25,637 nucleotides of DNA from UBA1858 sp045106935 (GCA_045106935.1 JBGCFN010000051.1:1-25637), one strand, 5' to 3'; positions 1-9,877 are shown, numbered from the stretch's first letter. Notes: generated from the letters alone by a model not told the origin. Made by a program: numbers and translations.

Positions 1-67
1 GTTAATATTATCTAGAACTAGGATAGGGTTTTTTGAGTCTGTACTAGTATTCATCGTATTAGTTTAG

Positions 68-1900
68 TTACGCTGTTTGTAGTCTAAGCTGCGCGACGAT
101 ATCACCATTAGAGTCAGTGACATCATATTTGTCTACGCCAGAATATAAGGCATCAATTAATGACTTATAATTGTTTGCAACTATATTGCGTCGAATCTTA
201 CGAGAACGAGTCATTTCACCCGCACTTGGATTCAACTCGGTATGCAATATGGTATGACGCTTAATCTGAGGACAATTGGCTCCTCCGACATGCTCCATAC
301 ATGAATTAACCTCGCTCACTTTTGCTGAGATTAAATCAGTTACTTCATCTTTAGTGGCTAAATCACGCAACCCTGTAAATTGCATCTGCTGTCTTTCAGC
401 CCAGGCACCTACAGTTTCTGCATCAATCACGATCAATGCCGCCATATGTTCTCGGTCCTCACCGATGACGACTGCATCTTGAATATAAGTTGATGATTTA
501 AGTGCATTTTCAATTTGCTTAGGTAGGAACTCTGCACCATTACTGAACTTACTCACACAGTCGGTACGTTCAACCACGTGGATATGAGTACCCACCATGT
601 CTCCGATATCTCCCGTCTTTATCCAGCCATCTGCACTAACAACTGAGCTGTTATGAGCTTCATCACGGTAATAACCCTTAAATGCATTTGTGCCTTTAAA
701 GCAGATCTCTTTATTATCTACCTTAACGTCAACACCCGGCAAAGGAGCACCGACCATTGTTTCTGCATGATCTGCTTTAGTATCTTGCGCATCCTGCACA
801 CTAATACAACCCGCACTTTCTGCTGTTCCGTAGGTCGCTTTTAAATTTATTCCCAATGCCAAATAAAATTTAAACACTTCCTCACTTAACACATCACCAC
901 CGACATAAGCATGTTTAATTCTGCTAATGCCATATAAGTCTTTAACTTGGTTAAATACTAATTTATCACCTAACCATGTTCGCCCCTGCGTCATCAATGA
1001 CGACATATGCTTTTGCAACAACGATGATTTTGTATTTTCCGTTCTTGATTGTATCTGTGAGTAAACCGCCTTATAAAAATGCGGAGGCCCATAAAACAGA
1101 GTCGGACCCACTTCGCGCATATCAGCAAGAATTGTTTCATTGCTCTCAGGGCAATTGATGGTATAGCCCTTAATCATCCATAAGGCATAGACAAAGAATA
1201 ATGTGCTTGCATAAGATAGAGGAAGATAAGCATAAACTTCTTCATTCTCACCAATACCTTCTTGGTCAACGAAGGCTTGACCTGTAGTTAAAAAGTTTGA
1301 ATGGGTCAGAACCGCACCACGACACACACCGGATGTTCCTGCGGTGTAAACGATAAATGCTTCTGTATCTGGTGTCACTTTAGAACTTACATCACCTATG
1401 AATGATGGATGCTCTTTAGCGAATTGCTCACCAAGCTCTTCAAATTCAATATAACTCTTAAGATGAGTATGATCGTATTCCCTCATGCCACGCTCATCGA
1501 AGTAGACGACTTCAGTCAGCATAGGTAATTCTTTAATTACTTCATAAATAGCATCAACTTGTTGCTGATCTTGCAGTACTGCAAAACGTGCTTCACAATT
1601 CTCCAACAACCCTTTCAACTCAGCAGTGGTTGAATCCGCATGCATTGGAACAGGGATCGCACCCAGACTTTGAGCGGCTAGTATTGAAAAGAATAGAGGT
1701 GGAACGTTGTTACCGATAATTGCAACTTTATCACCAGGCTTTAAGCCGGTAGCTGCAAATCCACATGCTAATTTTTGAACTTCATTTGCAACATCACTCC
1801 ACGTATATGAGTTCCATATACCGTGTCGTTTCATTCTAAGCGCAGTGCGATTACCACCTTGAGTTGCGTGCTGTTGCAGTAGACTAGGAAATGTTTCCAT
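68..1900 (-). CDS. AMP-forming long-chain acyl-CoA synthetase (FadD/ACSBG-like)
   Basis: This 610-residue protein should activate a fatty or other carboxylic acid to its acyl-CoA through an acyl-adenylate. The N-terminus (LRMKRHGIW...YTW) and the pattern GDKVAIIGNN near residue 57 resemble the long-chain ligases often found with branched-chain ABC transporters. Adenylate-forming motifs are present: the P-loop YTAGTSGVCRG (185-195), YGTAES (357-362), TGD (429-431), and a C-terminal EMTRSRKIRR containing the expected catalytic lysine. The P-loop is unusual because the common PKG is replaced by CRG. The start at 1900 gives a normal N-terminus, but no clear Shine-Dalgarno is visible. It lies 434 bp from the upstream kinase gene, so it probably has its own promoter. 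Family assignment is firm; the chain length of the substrate cannot be read from sequence. Confidence 0.88.
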   Translation of the reverse strand: METFPSLLQQHATQGGNRTALRMKRHGIWNSYTWSDVANEVQKLACGFAATGLKPGDKVAIIGNNVPPLFFSILAAQSLGAIPVPMHADSTTAELKGLLENCEARFAVLQDQQQVDAIYEVIKELPMLTEVVYFDERGMREYDHTHLKSYIEFEELGEQFAKEHPSFIGDVSSKVTPDTEAFIVYTAGTSGVCRGAVLTHSNFLTTGQAFVDQEGIGENEEVYAYLPLSYASTLFFVYALWMIKGYTINCPESNETILADMREVGPTLFYGPPHFYKAVYSQIQSRTENTKSSLLQKHMSSLMTQGRTWLGDKLVFNQVKDLYGISRIKHAYVGGDVLSEEVFKFYLALGINLKATYGTAESAGCISVQDAQDTKADHAETMVGAPLPGVDVKVDNKEICFKGTNAFKGYYRDEAHNSSVVSADGWIKTGDIGDMVGTHIHVVERTDCVSKFSNGAEFLPKQIENALKSSTYIQDAVVIGEDREHMAALIVIDAETVGAWAERQQMQFTGLRDLATKDEVTDLISAKVSEVNSCMEHVGGANCPQIKRHTILHTELNPSAGEMTRSRKIRRNIVANNYKSLIDALYSGVDKYDVTDSNGDIVAQLRLQTA

Positions 1901-1936
1901 ATTAATTTTTATAACGACTCTTATATATAAACGTTA

Positions 1937-1951
1937 GTATGCGGCCCATAC
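1937..1951. promoter_or_regulatory. Dyad GTATG-N5-CATAC upstream of acyl-CoA ligase
   Basis: A perfect 5-bp dyad with a 5-bp centre lies 37 bp upstream of the acyl-CoA synthetase ATG. On the minus strand it is followed 7 nt later by TATATATAAG, which could be a -10 region. The position would suit an operator, but the arms are short and a chance match is possible. Confidence 0.25.
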
Positions 1952-2211
1952 GATTAAATACTCAGAATTAGACATAGATGTACACAACTTGCGGACATGG
2001 ATTCTAACCATAAAGTTAATATCGTATTACTTTGACCTACTGATTGATAGCTTTGTTGACACTATTCATTATTTTAACTTGTGTCAGCTCTTGAGGGACT
2101 GTTCCTCCACCCTTAGTGCGACTAGCAAATCGCAATATGCGTAAACTACACCAACGGACTGTGGAATTCCAATATTTTTTTCGATTTCAACACTTACTAT
2201 AATCGTTCTAA

Positions 2212-2236
2212 ATAGCGACTAATAAACAGTCGCTAT
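2212..2236 (-). terminator. Hairpin downstream of the hybrid kinase gene (possible terminator)
   Basis: The arms ATAGCGACT and AGTCGCTAT form a perfect 9-bp stem with a 7-nt loop, about 100 bp downstream of the kinase stop codon. In the minus-strand direction the tail is only TTTAGAA, so a classical U-tract is lacking. It may act as a weak terminator or a 3'-end stabiliser. Confidence 0.35.
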
Positions 2237-2334
2237 CTTGCTGGAATCTAATGGACTTTTGTCTATTCTGTATCCACACTATTTCTAGAAATTATACGTA
2301 TCCTATTGGTTTACAATGAGATACAGCCATAAGC

Positions 2335-5300
2335 TTAGCTTTCACGATAATCTGATAAATCCCTCACCACCGAGGTATCTTGCTTATTTTTTTTCAGCAC
2401 ATGCTGCTCAAACTCTTCAGCACATACCGGTCTGCCTATGTAATAACCTTGAATATAATCACAATCCAGGGCTCGTAAAAACTCTTGTTGCTGGCGAGTC
2501 TCGACACCTTCGGCGACCACCTGTATGCGCATACTTTTAGCTAATGCAATAATACTCTGAACAATCGCACGATCATCGGCATCAGTTTCTACGTCTTGCA
2601 CGAAGGCGGCGTCAATTTTCAAAAGGTCAATCGGGAACCGCTTTAAATAATTCAACGAAGAGTAGCCCGTGCCAAAGTCATCGACCGCTAACTGCACACC
2701 CATTTCTTTCAATCTATTTAATACTTCGATGACTCTTTCAGGGTGGTGCATGATTGTGCTCTCGGTAATCTCAAGCTCTAGCAACGTTGGGTCAATTTGG
2801 GTTTCTTCTAATACCTGTCTGACCTGATTAATAATCTCGCCATTCTCAAGCTGTACGCCTGATAGGTTCACGGCAATCGTGTAAGGACCATAGCCTTGAT
2901 CATTCCATTCTTTGACTTGCAGACATGCTCCAATCATTACCCACAGACCAATCTCATTAACAATCCCTGTTTCTTCTGCCAACGGTATAAATTCTTGCGG
3001 ACAGATAATGCCTTTAAGTGGATGATTCCAGCGTACTAGCGCTTCCATACCAACAATCTGATTCGTCTTTAGATCAGCCTTGGGTTGAAAGTACACATCA
3101 ATCTGGTCACGGCTCACAGAGCGACGCAAATCCGCTTCAATTTCCATCTTACGCGTGACAGCGGCTTCCATATCACTCTCATAGAAGAAGTAACTACGCC
3201 CTACTTCCTTAGCGCGGAACATTGCCGTGTCGGCATGTTTCATCAAATCGCCAATATCATCGCCATCCAATGGATACAGCGAGATCCCAATGCTTGTGGA
3301 AACAAAGATTTCTTGACCAGAGAATGAAAATGGTTGCTCAATACTTTCACAAATAGTTTCTGCAATTCTCGCCACAGAATCGCGCGATTTTGCACGATCA
3401 ATAATAATTGTAAACTCGTCCCCACCTAAACGAGCGACCATGTCTCCACCTCGCACACATCGTTGCAAGCGATCAGAGACTGCTTTTAACAACAAGTCAC
3501 CGACACTATGACCTAGCGTATCATTGACCAACTTAAATCTATCTAAATCTAAAAACAGCATGGCAATCATGTCGCCACTGGCATGCGCCTTGACAAGCAA
3601 CTCATTCAAGTGAGTTGATAACGTTGTACGATTTGGCAGTCCTGTAAGCGGATCTGTATATGCAAGCTGGCGCACATGACGCTCTACACTTGCTGCATGT
3701 AATAAACGCGATATGCGTTGACGCAACACTGCAAAGTGAACTGGTTTTGGCAGATAATCAGTCGCACCTACTCTAAATGCTCGCTCGACTGAGTCTTCAT
3801 CATCTAAGGCGGTGACAATCAAAATAGGAATATGGTCACCATTTTCTAATACACGAATTTTTTCGCAAGCATCAAAGCCGTCCATTTTCGGCATCATGGC
3901 ATCCAGTAATACTAAATCTGGCATATTGTTCCGACAATACTCTAATGCTTCTTGACCGTTTTCAACCTCATGTAGATCGTAACCATCGGAGTCGAGTACA
4001 TTCATTAAAGCTAGACGCATACTGCGGTCATCATCCGCAATCAGAATTCGATCTATTTGCTCGTTAGGACGCACTTCATTTTCAGCTATGCTTTGTGACT
4101 TTTCAGGCTTAATTAAGCTATTGAGATATTCTATTACTCGATCTACTTCTTCAAAAAGTGCAATCAAGTGCGTATTCACTTCTTGCAGCTGCTCATTCCT
4201 TCCCATGTCTTCAAGGTCTTTAGCAACATCCGCTAATTCCACAGCACCAAAGTTTTTACTACTCCCTTTAATGCTATGCGCATAGTGTTGTATTTGTTGC
4301 GCATCTTTTGCATTGATAGCATCTTCTAACGAAGCAGCCAAACTAGGTAGATCTTCAACATATGCCTCTACCATTTTATCGAACGCAGTTGCCACACTTT
4401 CACGTAGCTCTTCAATTCGCTCTTCATCAATTGGCCCTGCGTTATGAGGCTCATCAATACTGACTAATGGAATGCCATCTACTGTTTGCTCATTACTGTC
4501 AGGCTCTACCTCTGGAATCCATTTCTCAAGTTTTGAACGAATTCTTTCTAGCTTTAAAGGCTTCGACAAATAATCATCCATTCCCACATTCAAGCATTTC
4601 TGACGATCACCTTCTTGAACGTTAGCAGTCATCGCAATAATTGGTATTCCAGCATTACTATTCCCTGTTATACGAATCTTACGCGTCGCTTCATAGCCAT
4701 CCAGTTCAGGCATATTGCAATCCATAAAAATCACATCAAACCGATTACGTTCCAATAAGTTGATTGCTTCAATGCCATTACTGGCGACAATCACTGAACA
4801 GCCTAGTCGTTCTAACATTCCAATCGCGACTTGTTGGTTGGCAGTATTATCTTCAGCAACCAACACATGCGCATTAATGGATGGTTCATTACTATCGATA
4901 GAGTCAAGAAACAGTGGATTGACAATATTCACACTGCCTTTCATTGCTGTAGAAATTGAATCATAGAGACTCGACTGCAAAATTGGCTTTTGCACAAATC
5001 CATCAATCTCAGAAAATCGTTCTAAAAATGATTCTGCATGAGCTTGATTTGTCATCAACAACATCTTCACCATACTCACATCTGCTTTCTGGCCGATTGA
5101 ACGCATTAATTCAATTCCATTACAGCCTGGCATTATTTCATCAACTAATACGATATCGAATGGTTTATTACGATGTTCTGCATGACGCAACTTTAACAAA
5201 GCTGTATCACTGCTCTCCGCACACTCAGCATATGCACCCCATTTTTCAATAGTTTGCTGAATATTGAACTGAACAATTTCACTATCATCAACAACCAGTA

Positions 5301-6846
5301 CACGCAAATCCATCGAGCCTTGCTCATCACGCGTAACTACACTATTTGTGTTAGAGAGATGCATCGGCAATTCAAACCAAAACACACTTCCCTCTCCAGG
5401 TACACTATTAACGCCCATGTCGCCATCGAGCACATTAACCAACTGTTTACATATAGTTAATCCTAAGCCTGTCCCACCAAACTTTCGCGTGGTAGAACCA
5501 TCCGCTTGAGAGAACGCTTCAAATATTTTTTCTTTTGCACTTTCAGGAATGCCAACGCCTGTATCCTTAACTTCGAATCGCAAGCGAATCTCGCTACCGC
5601 ATGACCTAATCAAGTTTACATAGATACCAACCTCTCCTGAACTCGTAAACTTAATCGCGTTACCACATAAATTTAATAATAATTGGCGGATTCTTCGCGC
5701 ATCACCTTTGACAGAAGTGGGAACACTTGTGCACATCAAATGGGCAAGATCAAGATTTTTACTTTGCGCCTGCGATGCCATAATACTAACAACATCATCT
5801 AATAGTTTTCGCAGATCAAATTCATTTGAATCAACAACCAGCTTTCCAGAATCAATTCTTGAAAAATCTAAAATATCATCAATCAAAGCGAGCAGTGCAT
5901 CACTCGAGTTGCGTGCAATATTGACATACTCTCTTTGCTTAACTGTCAGCCCCATTCCAGCTAGCAACTCCAACATACCTAAAATACCATTTAGCGGAGT
6001 ACGTAGCTCATGACTCACATTGGCCGCAAAATTACCTTTAACACGCGCTGATTGTATTGCTTCATCACGCGCAGACTCTAGCTGAATTTCACGATCTTGC
6101 AGCGACTCAAGCATGGTATTGAATGCGCTTTCCATCTCTCTTATATCTCGTAGGCCTGAGAGTTCGGCACGGACATCTGTTTCACCACTTTGTGCACGCC
6201 TCATAAGGCCTCTTAATTCTTGCAGTGGTTTCGTCACTCTTTGCGTAATCATCAACAACAGCACCATTAAAGCTACGGCTAGACATAGCGAGATAATAAT
6301 ATTGACCTTACGAATTTGACTAACAAGTAGTTGTAGGCCACTTTTACTTTGAACCATTCTGACATAACCCAACAGCTCCGGCTCAGCCACTTCGTCAAAC
6401 AAATCTTCTTCAAGTTCTTGTATATAATATACCGGCGCTACAAAGTACCAATCATCTTCAGTCTCTTTGACAAGCTTGACATCATCAGTCCAGACCGCTT
6501 CCCCCGGAATAATTGTTTCTTTTCCACGCTCAACCAATGCTTTCTTTTCCAGATCATAAACACCAACACCTTCCACACCTGGAAAATTCAGAATCGCAGT
6601 GACCGAATCTTCAACGTTTTCTACATTACTAACTAACAATCCTAAAATACTTTGCGAAGCAAATGTCTCAGTAATTTTTTTGCCTTCTTCCAATAAGTTC
6701 TTACTTACTGCATTTGATGTGAATTCAGAAATAGCAAACGTAGAAATAACCGCAGTAAAAATGACACCACCAACTAACACCACGACCAACTGGCGACGAA
6801 AATCGGTAGGTAGAAACAATCTTTTTAAATGATTAAGGAATTTCAT
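2335..6846 (-). CDS. Hybrid histidine kinase with three REC domains, HPt, GGDEF and EAL
   Basis: This 1503-residue inner-membrane sensor joins a phosphorelay to c-di-GMP turnover. In order it has a TM helix (about 20-40), a periplasmic region (about 41-180), a second TM (about 182-200), HAMP (about 201-255), HisKA with H279 in SHELRTP, and HATPase with GTGLGL near 458. These are followed by REC1 (D569), REC2 (D709), HPt (H857 in HSIKGSS), REC3 (D982), GGDEF (1141-1145) and EAL (E1268). The GGDEF domain also keeps an inhibitory RxxD site (1132-1135), five residues before the motif. EAL metal and catalytic residues appear intact (N1327, E1359, DD 1389-1390, K1410, E1446, Q1466), so both cyclase and phosphodiesterase activities are possible. 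The gene starts 8 nt after the binding-protein stop, and no strong Shine-Dalgarno is seen. Ligand unknown; the neighbouring periplasmic protein is the natural candidate partner. Confidence 0.95.
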   Translation of the reverse strand: MKFLNHLKRLFLPTDFRRQLVVVLVGGVIFTAVISTFAISEFTSNAVSKNLLEEGKKITETFASQSILGLLVSNVENVEDSVTAILNFPGVEGVGVYDLEKKALVERGKETIIPGEAVWTDDVKLVKETEDDWYFVAPVYYIQELEEDLFDEVAEPELLGYVRMVQSKSGLQLLVSQIRKVNIIISLCLAVALMVLLLMITQRVTKPLQELRGLMRRAQSGETDVRAELSGLRDIREMESAFNTMLESLQDREIQLESARDEAIQSARVKGNFAANVSHELRTPLNGILGMLELLAGMGLTVKQREYVNIARNSSDALLALIDDILDFSRIDSGKLVVDSNEFDLRKLLDDVVSIMASQAQSKNLDLAHLMCTSVPTSVKGDARRIRQLLLNLCGNAIKFTSSGEVGIYVNLIRSCGSEIRLRFEVKDTGVGIPESAKEKIFEAFSQADGSTTRKFGGTGLGLTICKQLVNVLDGDMGVNSVPGEGSVFWFELPMHLSNTNSVVTRDEQGSMDLRVLVVDDSEIVQFNIQQTIEKWGAYAECAESSDTALLKLRHAEHRNKPFDIVLVDEIMPGCNGIELMRSIGQKADVSMVKMLLMTNQAHAESFLERFSEIDGFVQKPILQSSLYDSISTAMKGSVNIVNPLFLDSIDSNEPSINAHVLVAEDNTANQQVAIGMLERLGCSVIVASNGIEAINLLERNRFDVIFMDCNMPELDGYEATRKIRITGNSNAGIPIIAMTANVQEGDRQKCLNVGMDDYLSKPLKLERIRSKLEKWIPEVEPDSNEQTVDGIPLVSIDEPHNAGPIDEERIEELRESVATAFDKMVEAYVEDLPSLAASLEDAINAKDAQQIQHYAHSIKGSSKNFGAVELADVAKDLEDMGRNEQLQEVNTHLIALFEEVDRVIEYLNSLIKPEKSQSIAENEVRPNEQIDRILIADDDRSMRLALMNVLDSDGYDLHEVENGQEALEYCRNNMPDLVLLDAMMPKMDGFDACEKIRVLENGDHIPILIVTALDDEDSVERAFRVGATDYLPKPVHFAVLRQRISRLLHAASVERHVRQLAYTDPLTGLPNRTTLSTHLNELLVKAHASGDMIAMLFLDLDRFKLVNDTLGHSVGDLLLKAVSDRLQRCVRGGDMVARLGGDEFTIIIDRAKSRDSVARIAETICESIEQPFSFSGQEIFVSTSIGISLYPLDGDDIGDLMKHADTAMFRAKEVGRSYFFYESDMEAAVTRKMEIEADLRRSVSRDQIDVYFQPKADLKTNQIVGMEALVRWNHPLKGIICPQEFIPLAEETGIVNEIGLWVMIGACLQVKEWNDQGYGPYTIAVNLSGVQLENGEIINQVRQVLEETQIDPTLLELEITESTIMHHPERVIEVLNRLKEMGVQLAVDDFGTGYSSLNYLKRFPIDLLKIDAAFVQDVETDADDRAIVQSIIALAKSMRIQVVAEGVETRQQQEFLRALDCDYIQGYYIGRPVCAEEFEQHVLKKNKQDTSVVRDLSDYRES

Positions 6847-6854
6847 ATCATTAT

Positions 6855-7805
6855 TTAGTTAGACACAGGAAAAACCAGATCAAAATCCCTCAACTCTGAT
6901 CGAGAAATATTTAAACCCAAATGTTCAGCAGTACGAAAGTTAATAGCATTCTTTAAACCATAAGTGGGATACAACATACCCTTATCAGATGTGCGTGATT
7001 TTTTAGACGCAACCAAATCAGCCAATTGTTTTCCATGCGATTTATTGTCTGGATACATTGAGAAAAGCACGCCTTTTTTTACATGACTTAATGCACTTGA
7101 AAATACAACTATTTTTTTCTGCCATGCCTTTTCCAATATGAATGGAAGCACCACTTTAGAATCGACCACCTTTCTATCCTGCAAAAGCCATAGGGCGGTA
7201 TTTTCCAAATCACCATTTGAGAAAATATCATCGTAAATGGTTGCCGATTCTTTTATGTTTGCTGCTTGATAAGCAATAAGTTGCATGCCCATTGCTGAGA
7301 TTTGTTTTTTCGCCAAATCTACTTTCCATTGACTCTTTTCAGAATTATAAACAACAATTATTTTATTGCGTTTTTTATCTAACTTCTTAAGCAAGACAAA
7401 CAATGATTTTGGATTTGGCGTTAATGCTACACCCGGATATTTATTGGTTGGACCCGGTGAAGATAGCAATGCGCCTAACACTATATCTATATTTGAAGGC
7501 ACATAAGCCGCTGCCTTCCTACCCACACCACCCAACGTCACCACCGAGTTGATGTCTTCTTTTTTAATCCAGCGAGTGATTTCTCTTGGATCATAATCTT
7601 TACTCAAAACAAGCCTTGATGGTCGACGACTGAATCCATCATCAACCCCATCAGAAACAGTATCGAAAATGACCTTAAATGGTGCACGTAATTCTGGAAT
7701 AATGATGCCCACTCTAGGTTCTGCAATCACAGGAAAACTAACGGATAAGCAGCAGAATACTGCAAATAACAGCTTATATGTTTCCCTAGTAAACTTAACT
7801 AACAT
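6855..7805 (-). CDS. Periplasmic ABC-type substrate-binding protein (ABC_sub_bind-like)
   Basis: A 316-residue exported protein. The signal peptide is a hydrophobic stretch ending at about residue 28 (FPVIA, then EPRVG). The body has an alternating pattern of two Rossmann-like lobes, with GIIIPELRAPF at the start and TLGGVGRKA near residue 90, resembling the ABC_sub_bind family (PF04392). No ABC permease or ATPase gene is nearby. Instead it sits 29 nt after a TonB-receptor gene and 8 nt before a membrane kinase gene, so a sensory role (binding a ligand and presenting it to the kinase's periplasmic domain) is more likely than transport. That role is inference. The start at 7805 is supported by a GGGTGAT sequence about 7-12 nt upstream. 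Family call is moderately sure; ligand unknown. Confidence 0.75.
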   Translation of the reverse strand: MLVKFTRETYKLLFAVFCCLSVSFPVIAEPRVGIIIPELRAPFKVIFDTVSDGVDDGFSRRPSRLVLSKDYDPREITRWIKKEDINSVVTLGGVGRKAAAYVPSNIDIVLGALLSSPGPTNKYPGVALTPNPKSLFVLLKKLDKKRNKIIVVYNSEKSQWKVDLAKKQISAMGMQLIAYQAANIKESATIYDDIFSNGDLENTALWLLQDRKVVDSKVVLPFILEKAWQKKIVVFSSALSHVKKGVLFSMYPDNKSHGKQLADLVASKKSRTSDKGMLYPTYGLKNAINFRTAEHLGLNISRSELRDFDLVFPVSN

Positions 7806-7834
7806 ATTCAGATCACCCAGCCGTGAAATGATAA

Positions 7835-9877
7835 TTACTGCAAATTAATTCTAAATTCAGCAAACACCGACCTTCTTTCAAGCGGCAGATCATTTGAAAT
7901 ATTAAAACTTGCATCTGTAGGTTCTTCTGGAGAAGAATTGAATAAATTTCTTGCGCCCAAACTAAATTCCCATTTATCACTAAATGCTTTTGTTCGAAGC
8001 GTTAAGTCAACCACAGAATAATCACTTAATTCGTCTCTACTATCATTTGGACCACGAGCACGATCAATCACATAGTTAATTGCAGGCGTTAATGTCCAAT
8101 TTGGCAAAAACTCCCAGTTTGCACGTGCATAGAATTGATGATGAGGAGCGTTACCAGAATCCTCATTTGTTTCATCATCTTCTGAATCTTGATAAGCATA
8201 ATTGGCCAGTATCGAGAATTCATTGTCTGGCATCCATTCCAGTTCAAGCTCCAAACCGTATCCTGTCTGTTCACCTGAGTTTTGCGCAGTGGCTGTACTC
8301 CCTGCAGTTACAAAACGAATAATATCTTCCCATTCATAATAGTAGGTATTAGCGCCCAGTCTAAGATCTTCTCGCGGGCGATAATCGACTGCAAATTCTA
8401 AAGTTTCAATTTCTTCAGGGTCTAATTCATCATTACCTAAAGCAACTGGATTATTTTGATTGCGAAACTCTGCAAATGAAGGCGCCCGAAATGCTTGGCC
8501 ATAAAGAAGCTTCAAGGTTGTATCATGACGCGCCGACCAGACTAATGCTGCCCTTGGGTTTAATGTGTCACCAAAATCATTATAGTCGTCATAACGAAGA
8601 CCTACTGTAAATTCCCAGTCATTCGCAAAGCTCCAGATATCTTGAATAAAACCATAGGTATTATCGCGATGCTTTTCAGGCAAGAAAACAAAAGGCGTAT
8701 CAGAAACATCTGTTAATACACCTGAGAAATTATTTTCCTCTTCAACACGGTAAATTTCTGATGTGTTATAACCTGCACCAAATCGAATTGCATGCCCTTG
8801 AATACCACTATACAAAGAACTAAAGTTGAACCGCCAATGACGCTCCCACACTTCCGGATTTCCAATTAATCCTTCTGGCGGAAACCCTGGTGTACCTGCA
8901 GGAAAAATGAATGTGTCTTCAGATACTACTTGAGAAGTATTATAAAAACTTACTTGTCCCTGAAAATCCAAATTTTCAGTGAGATTCTCATCATAGTAAG
9001 TTAAATCTGCATTCCACCGATCAGATTCATATTCTGCATTATCATCAAGCGCGGCACCGACACCAAACCCCACTTCAAGATCACGTCTTCGTTGAAGCCC
9101 TCCGCGAAAATGAAACTTTCCTTTTTCAACATCCAACCTTAAATCTACATTTTCTCGCTTATTATTTGTTGATTCTGGAGTTAAAGAAGCGCCCGTTAAG
9201 CTGATAGCATCAGAATCCACATCTTCATTATGGCCTTCAGAAGATTTAATCTCTGCCATTAACGCAATATCGAAGCCACCATAATTTCCACCGTGTAGTG
9301 CCCAAGCTTCTTTTGTATTAAATGAACCGTATCTCACACCAATATTCGAACCATCAATTTCACTCGCCTTTTTCGTCACTATATTGATTACACCCGCAAA
9401 CGCATCCGCACCATAGACAGCAGACCCAGGACCTCGAATTACCTCGATGCGTGAAATTGCCTCCACAGGCATACCGCCCCAAACATTCCCTCGATTTCCA
9501 AGAAATAAGCTTGATACAGAAATTCCATTTATCAACATCAGTACTTGAGGATTTTGCGAAGTGTATATTCCTCTAAACGTGTATATGTCAGCGCCCAATG
9601 TATTTTTAGAAACATGCAAACCAGGCACTGTTTCTAAAACATCATTTATATCTCTTGCACCAATTTCTTTAATTTCTGCAGCATTGATAACAGAAGCCAC
9701 TGCAGGAGCTTTAGATATAGGCTGAGCAGTTCCCGTAGCAATACTTACCAGCTCCTCACCACCGTAGAGCTCGAGTAATGCTTCTTCCTCAGATTCATCT
9801 GCATGAGCAAAATTAAATACAAACATCATACCGATAATTGCAATTAGGCTTGCTTTAAAATTGATTGTTGGCCACAT
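7835..9877 (-). CDS. TonB-dependent outer-membrane receptor
   Basis: A 680-residue outer-membrane beta-barrel with an N-terminal plug. I chose the ATG at 9877 (MWPTINFKAS) because AAGGAAG lies 7 nt upstream and a normal signal peptide follows, ending FNFAHA/DES. An upstream ATG at 9916 would add 13 residues and overlap the previous gene. After a short acidic segment (EEALLELYGG) come SIATGTAQPISKAPA and a plug with VLETVPGLHVS, FRGIYT and VIRGPGSAVYGADAFAGVINIVTK. The rest is a repeated beta-strand pattern with acidic loops, ending in FAEFRINLQ. Length fits the smaller receptors (siderophore, cobalamin or organic-ligand type). Downstream genes encode a binding protein and a sensor kinase rather than a TonB-linked ABC importer. 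Substrate unknown. Confidence 0.93.
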   Translation of the reverse strand: MWPTINFKASLIAIIGMMFVFNFAHADESEEEALLELYGGEELVSIATGTAQPISKAPAVASVINAAEIKEIGARDINDVLETVPGLHVSKNTLGADIYTFRGIYTSQNPQVLMLINGISVSSLFLGNRGNVWGGMPVEAISRIEVIRGPGSAVYGADAFAGVINIVTKKASEIDGSNIGVRYGSFNTKEAWALHGGNYGGFDIALMAEIKSSEGHNEDVDSDAISLTGASLTPESTNNKRENVDLRLDVEKGKFHFRGGLQRRRDLEVGFGVGAALDDNAEYESDRWNADLTYYDENLTENLDFQGQVSFYNTSQVVSEDTFIFPAGTPGFPPEGLIGNPEVWERHWRFNFSSLYSGIQGHAIRFGAGYNTSEIYRVEEENNFSGVLTDVSDTPFVFLPEKHRDNTYGFIQDIWSFANDWEFTVGLRYDDYNDFGDTLNPRAALVWSARHDTTLKLLYGQAFRAPSFAEFRNQNNPVALGNDELDPEEIETLEFAVDYRPREDLRLGANTYYYEWEDIIRFVTAGSTATAQNSGEQTGYGLELELEWMPDNEFSILANYAYQDSEDDETNEDSGNAPHHQFYARANWEFLPNWTLTPAINYVIDRARGPNDSRDELSDYSVVDLTLRTKAFSDKWEFSLGARNLFNSSPEEPTDASFNISNDLPLERRSVFAEFRINLQ

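Larger units (their letters stand above)
1901..2334. other. 434-bp intergenic gap between kinase and acyl-CoA ligase
   Basis: No coding region is supported here. It must hold the 3' end of the kinase transcript and probably the promoter of the acyl-CoA synthetase (minus strand). Visible structures are a GTATG-N5-CATAC dyad at 1937-1951, a 9-bp perfect hairpin at 2212-2236, and a 12-bp perfect palindrome ATTTCTAGAAAT at 2281-2292. No RNA gene was recognised. Confidence 0.6.

Noticed and set aside
2281..2292. Perfect palindrome ATTTCTAGAAAT in the gap after the kinase
   Set aside because: It is short, AT-rich and on the 3' side of both flanking transcription directions that could use it, so no function is supported.
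2316..2540. 74-codon plus-strand frame overlapping the end of the kinase gene
   Set aside because: It lies mostly inside a well-supported EAL domain on the other strand and has no features of its own.
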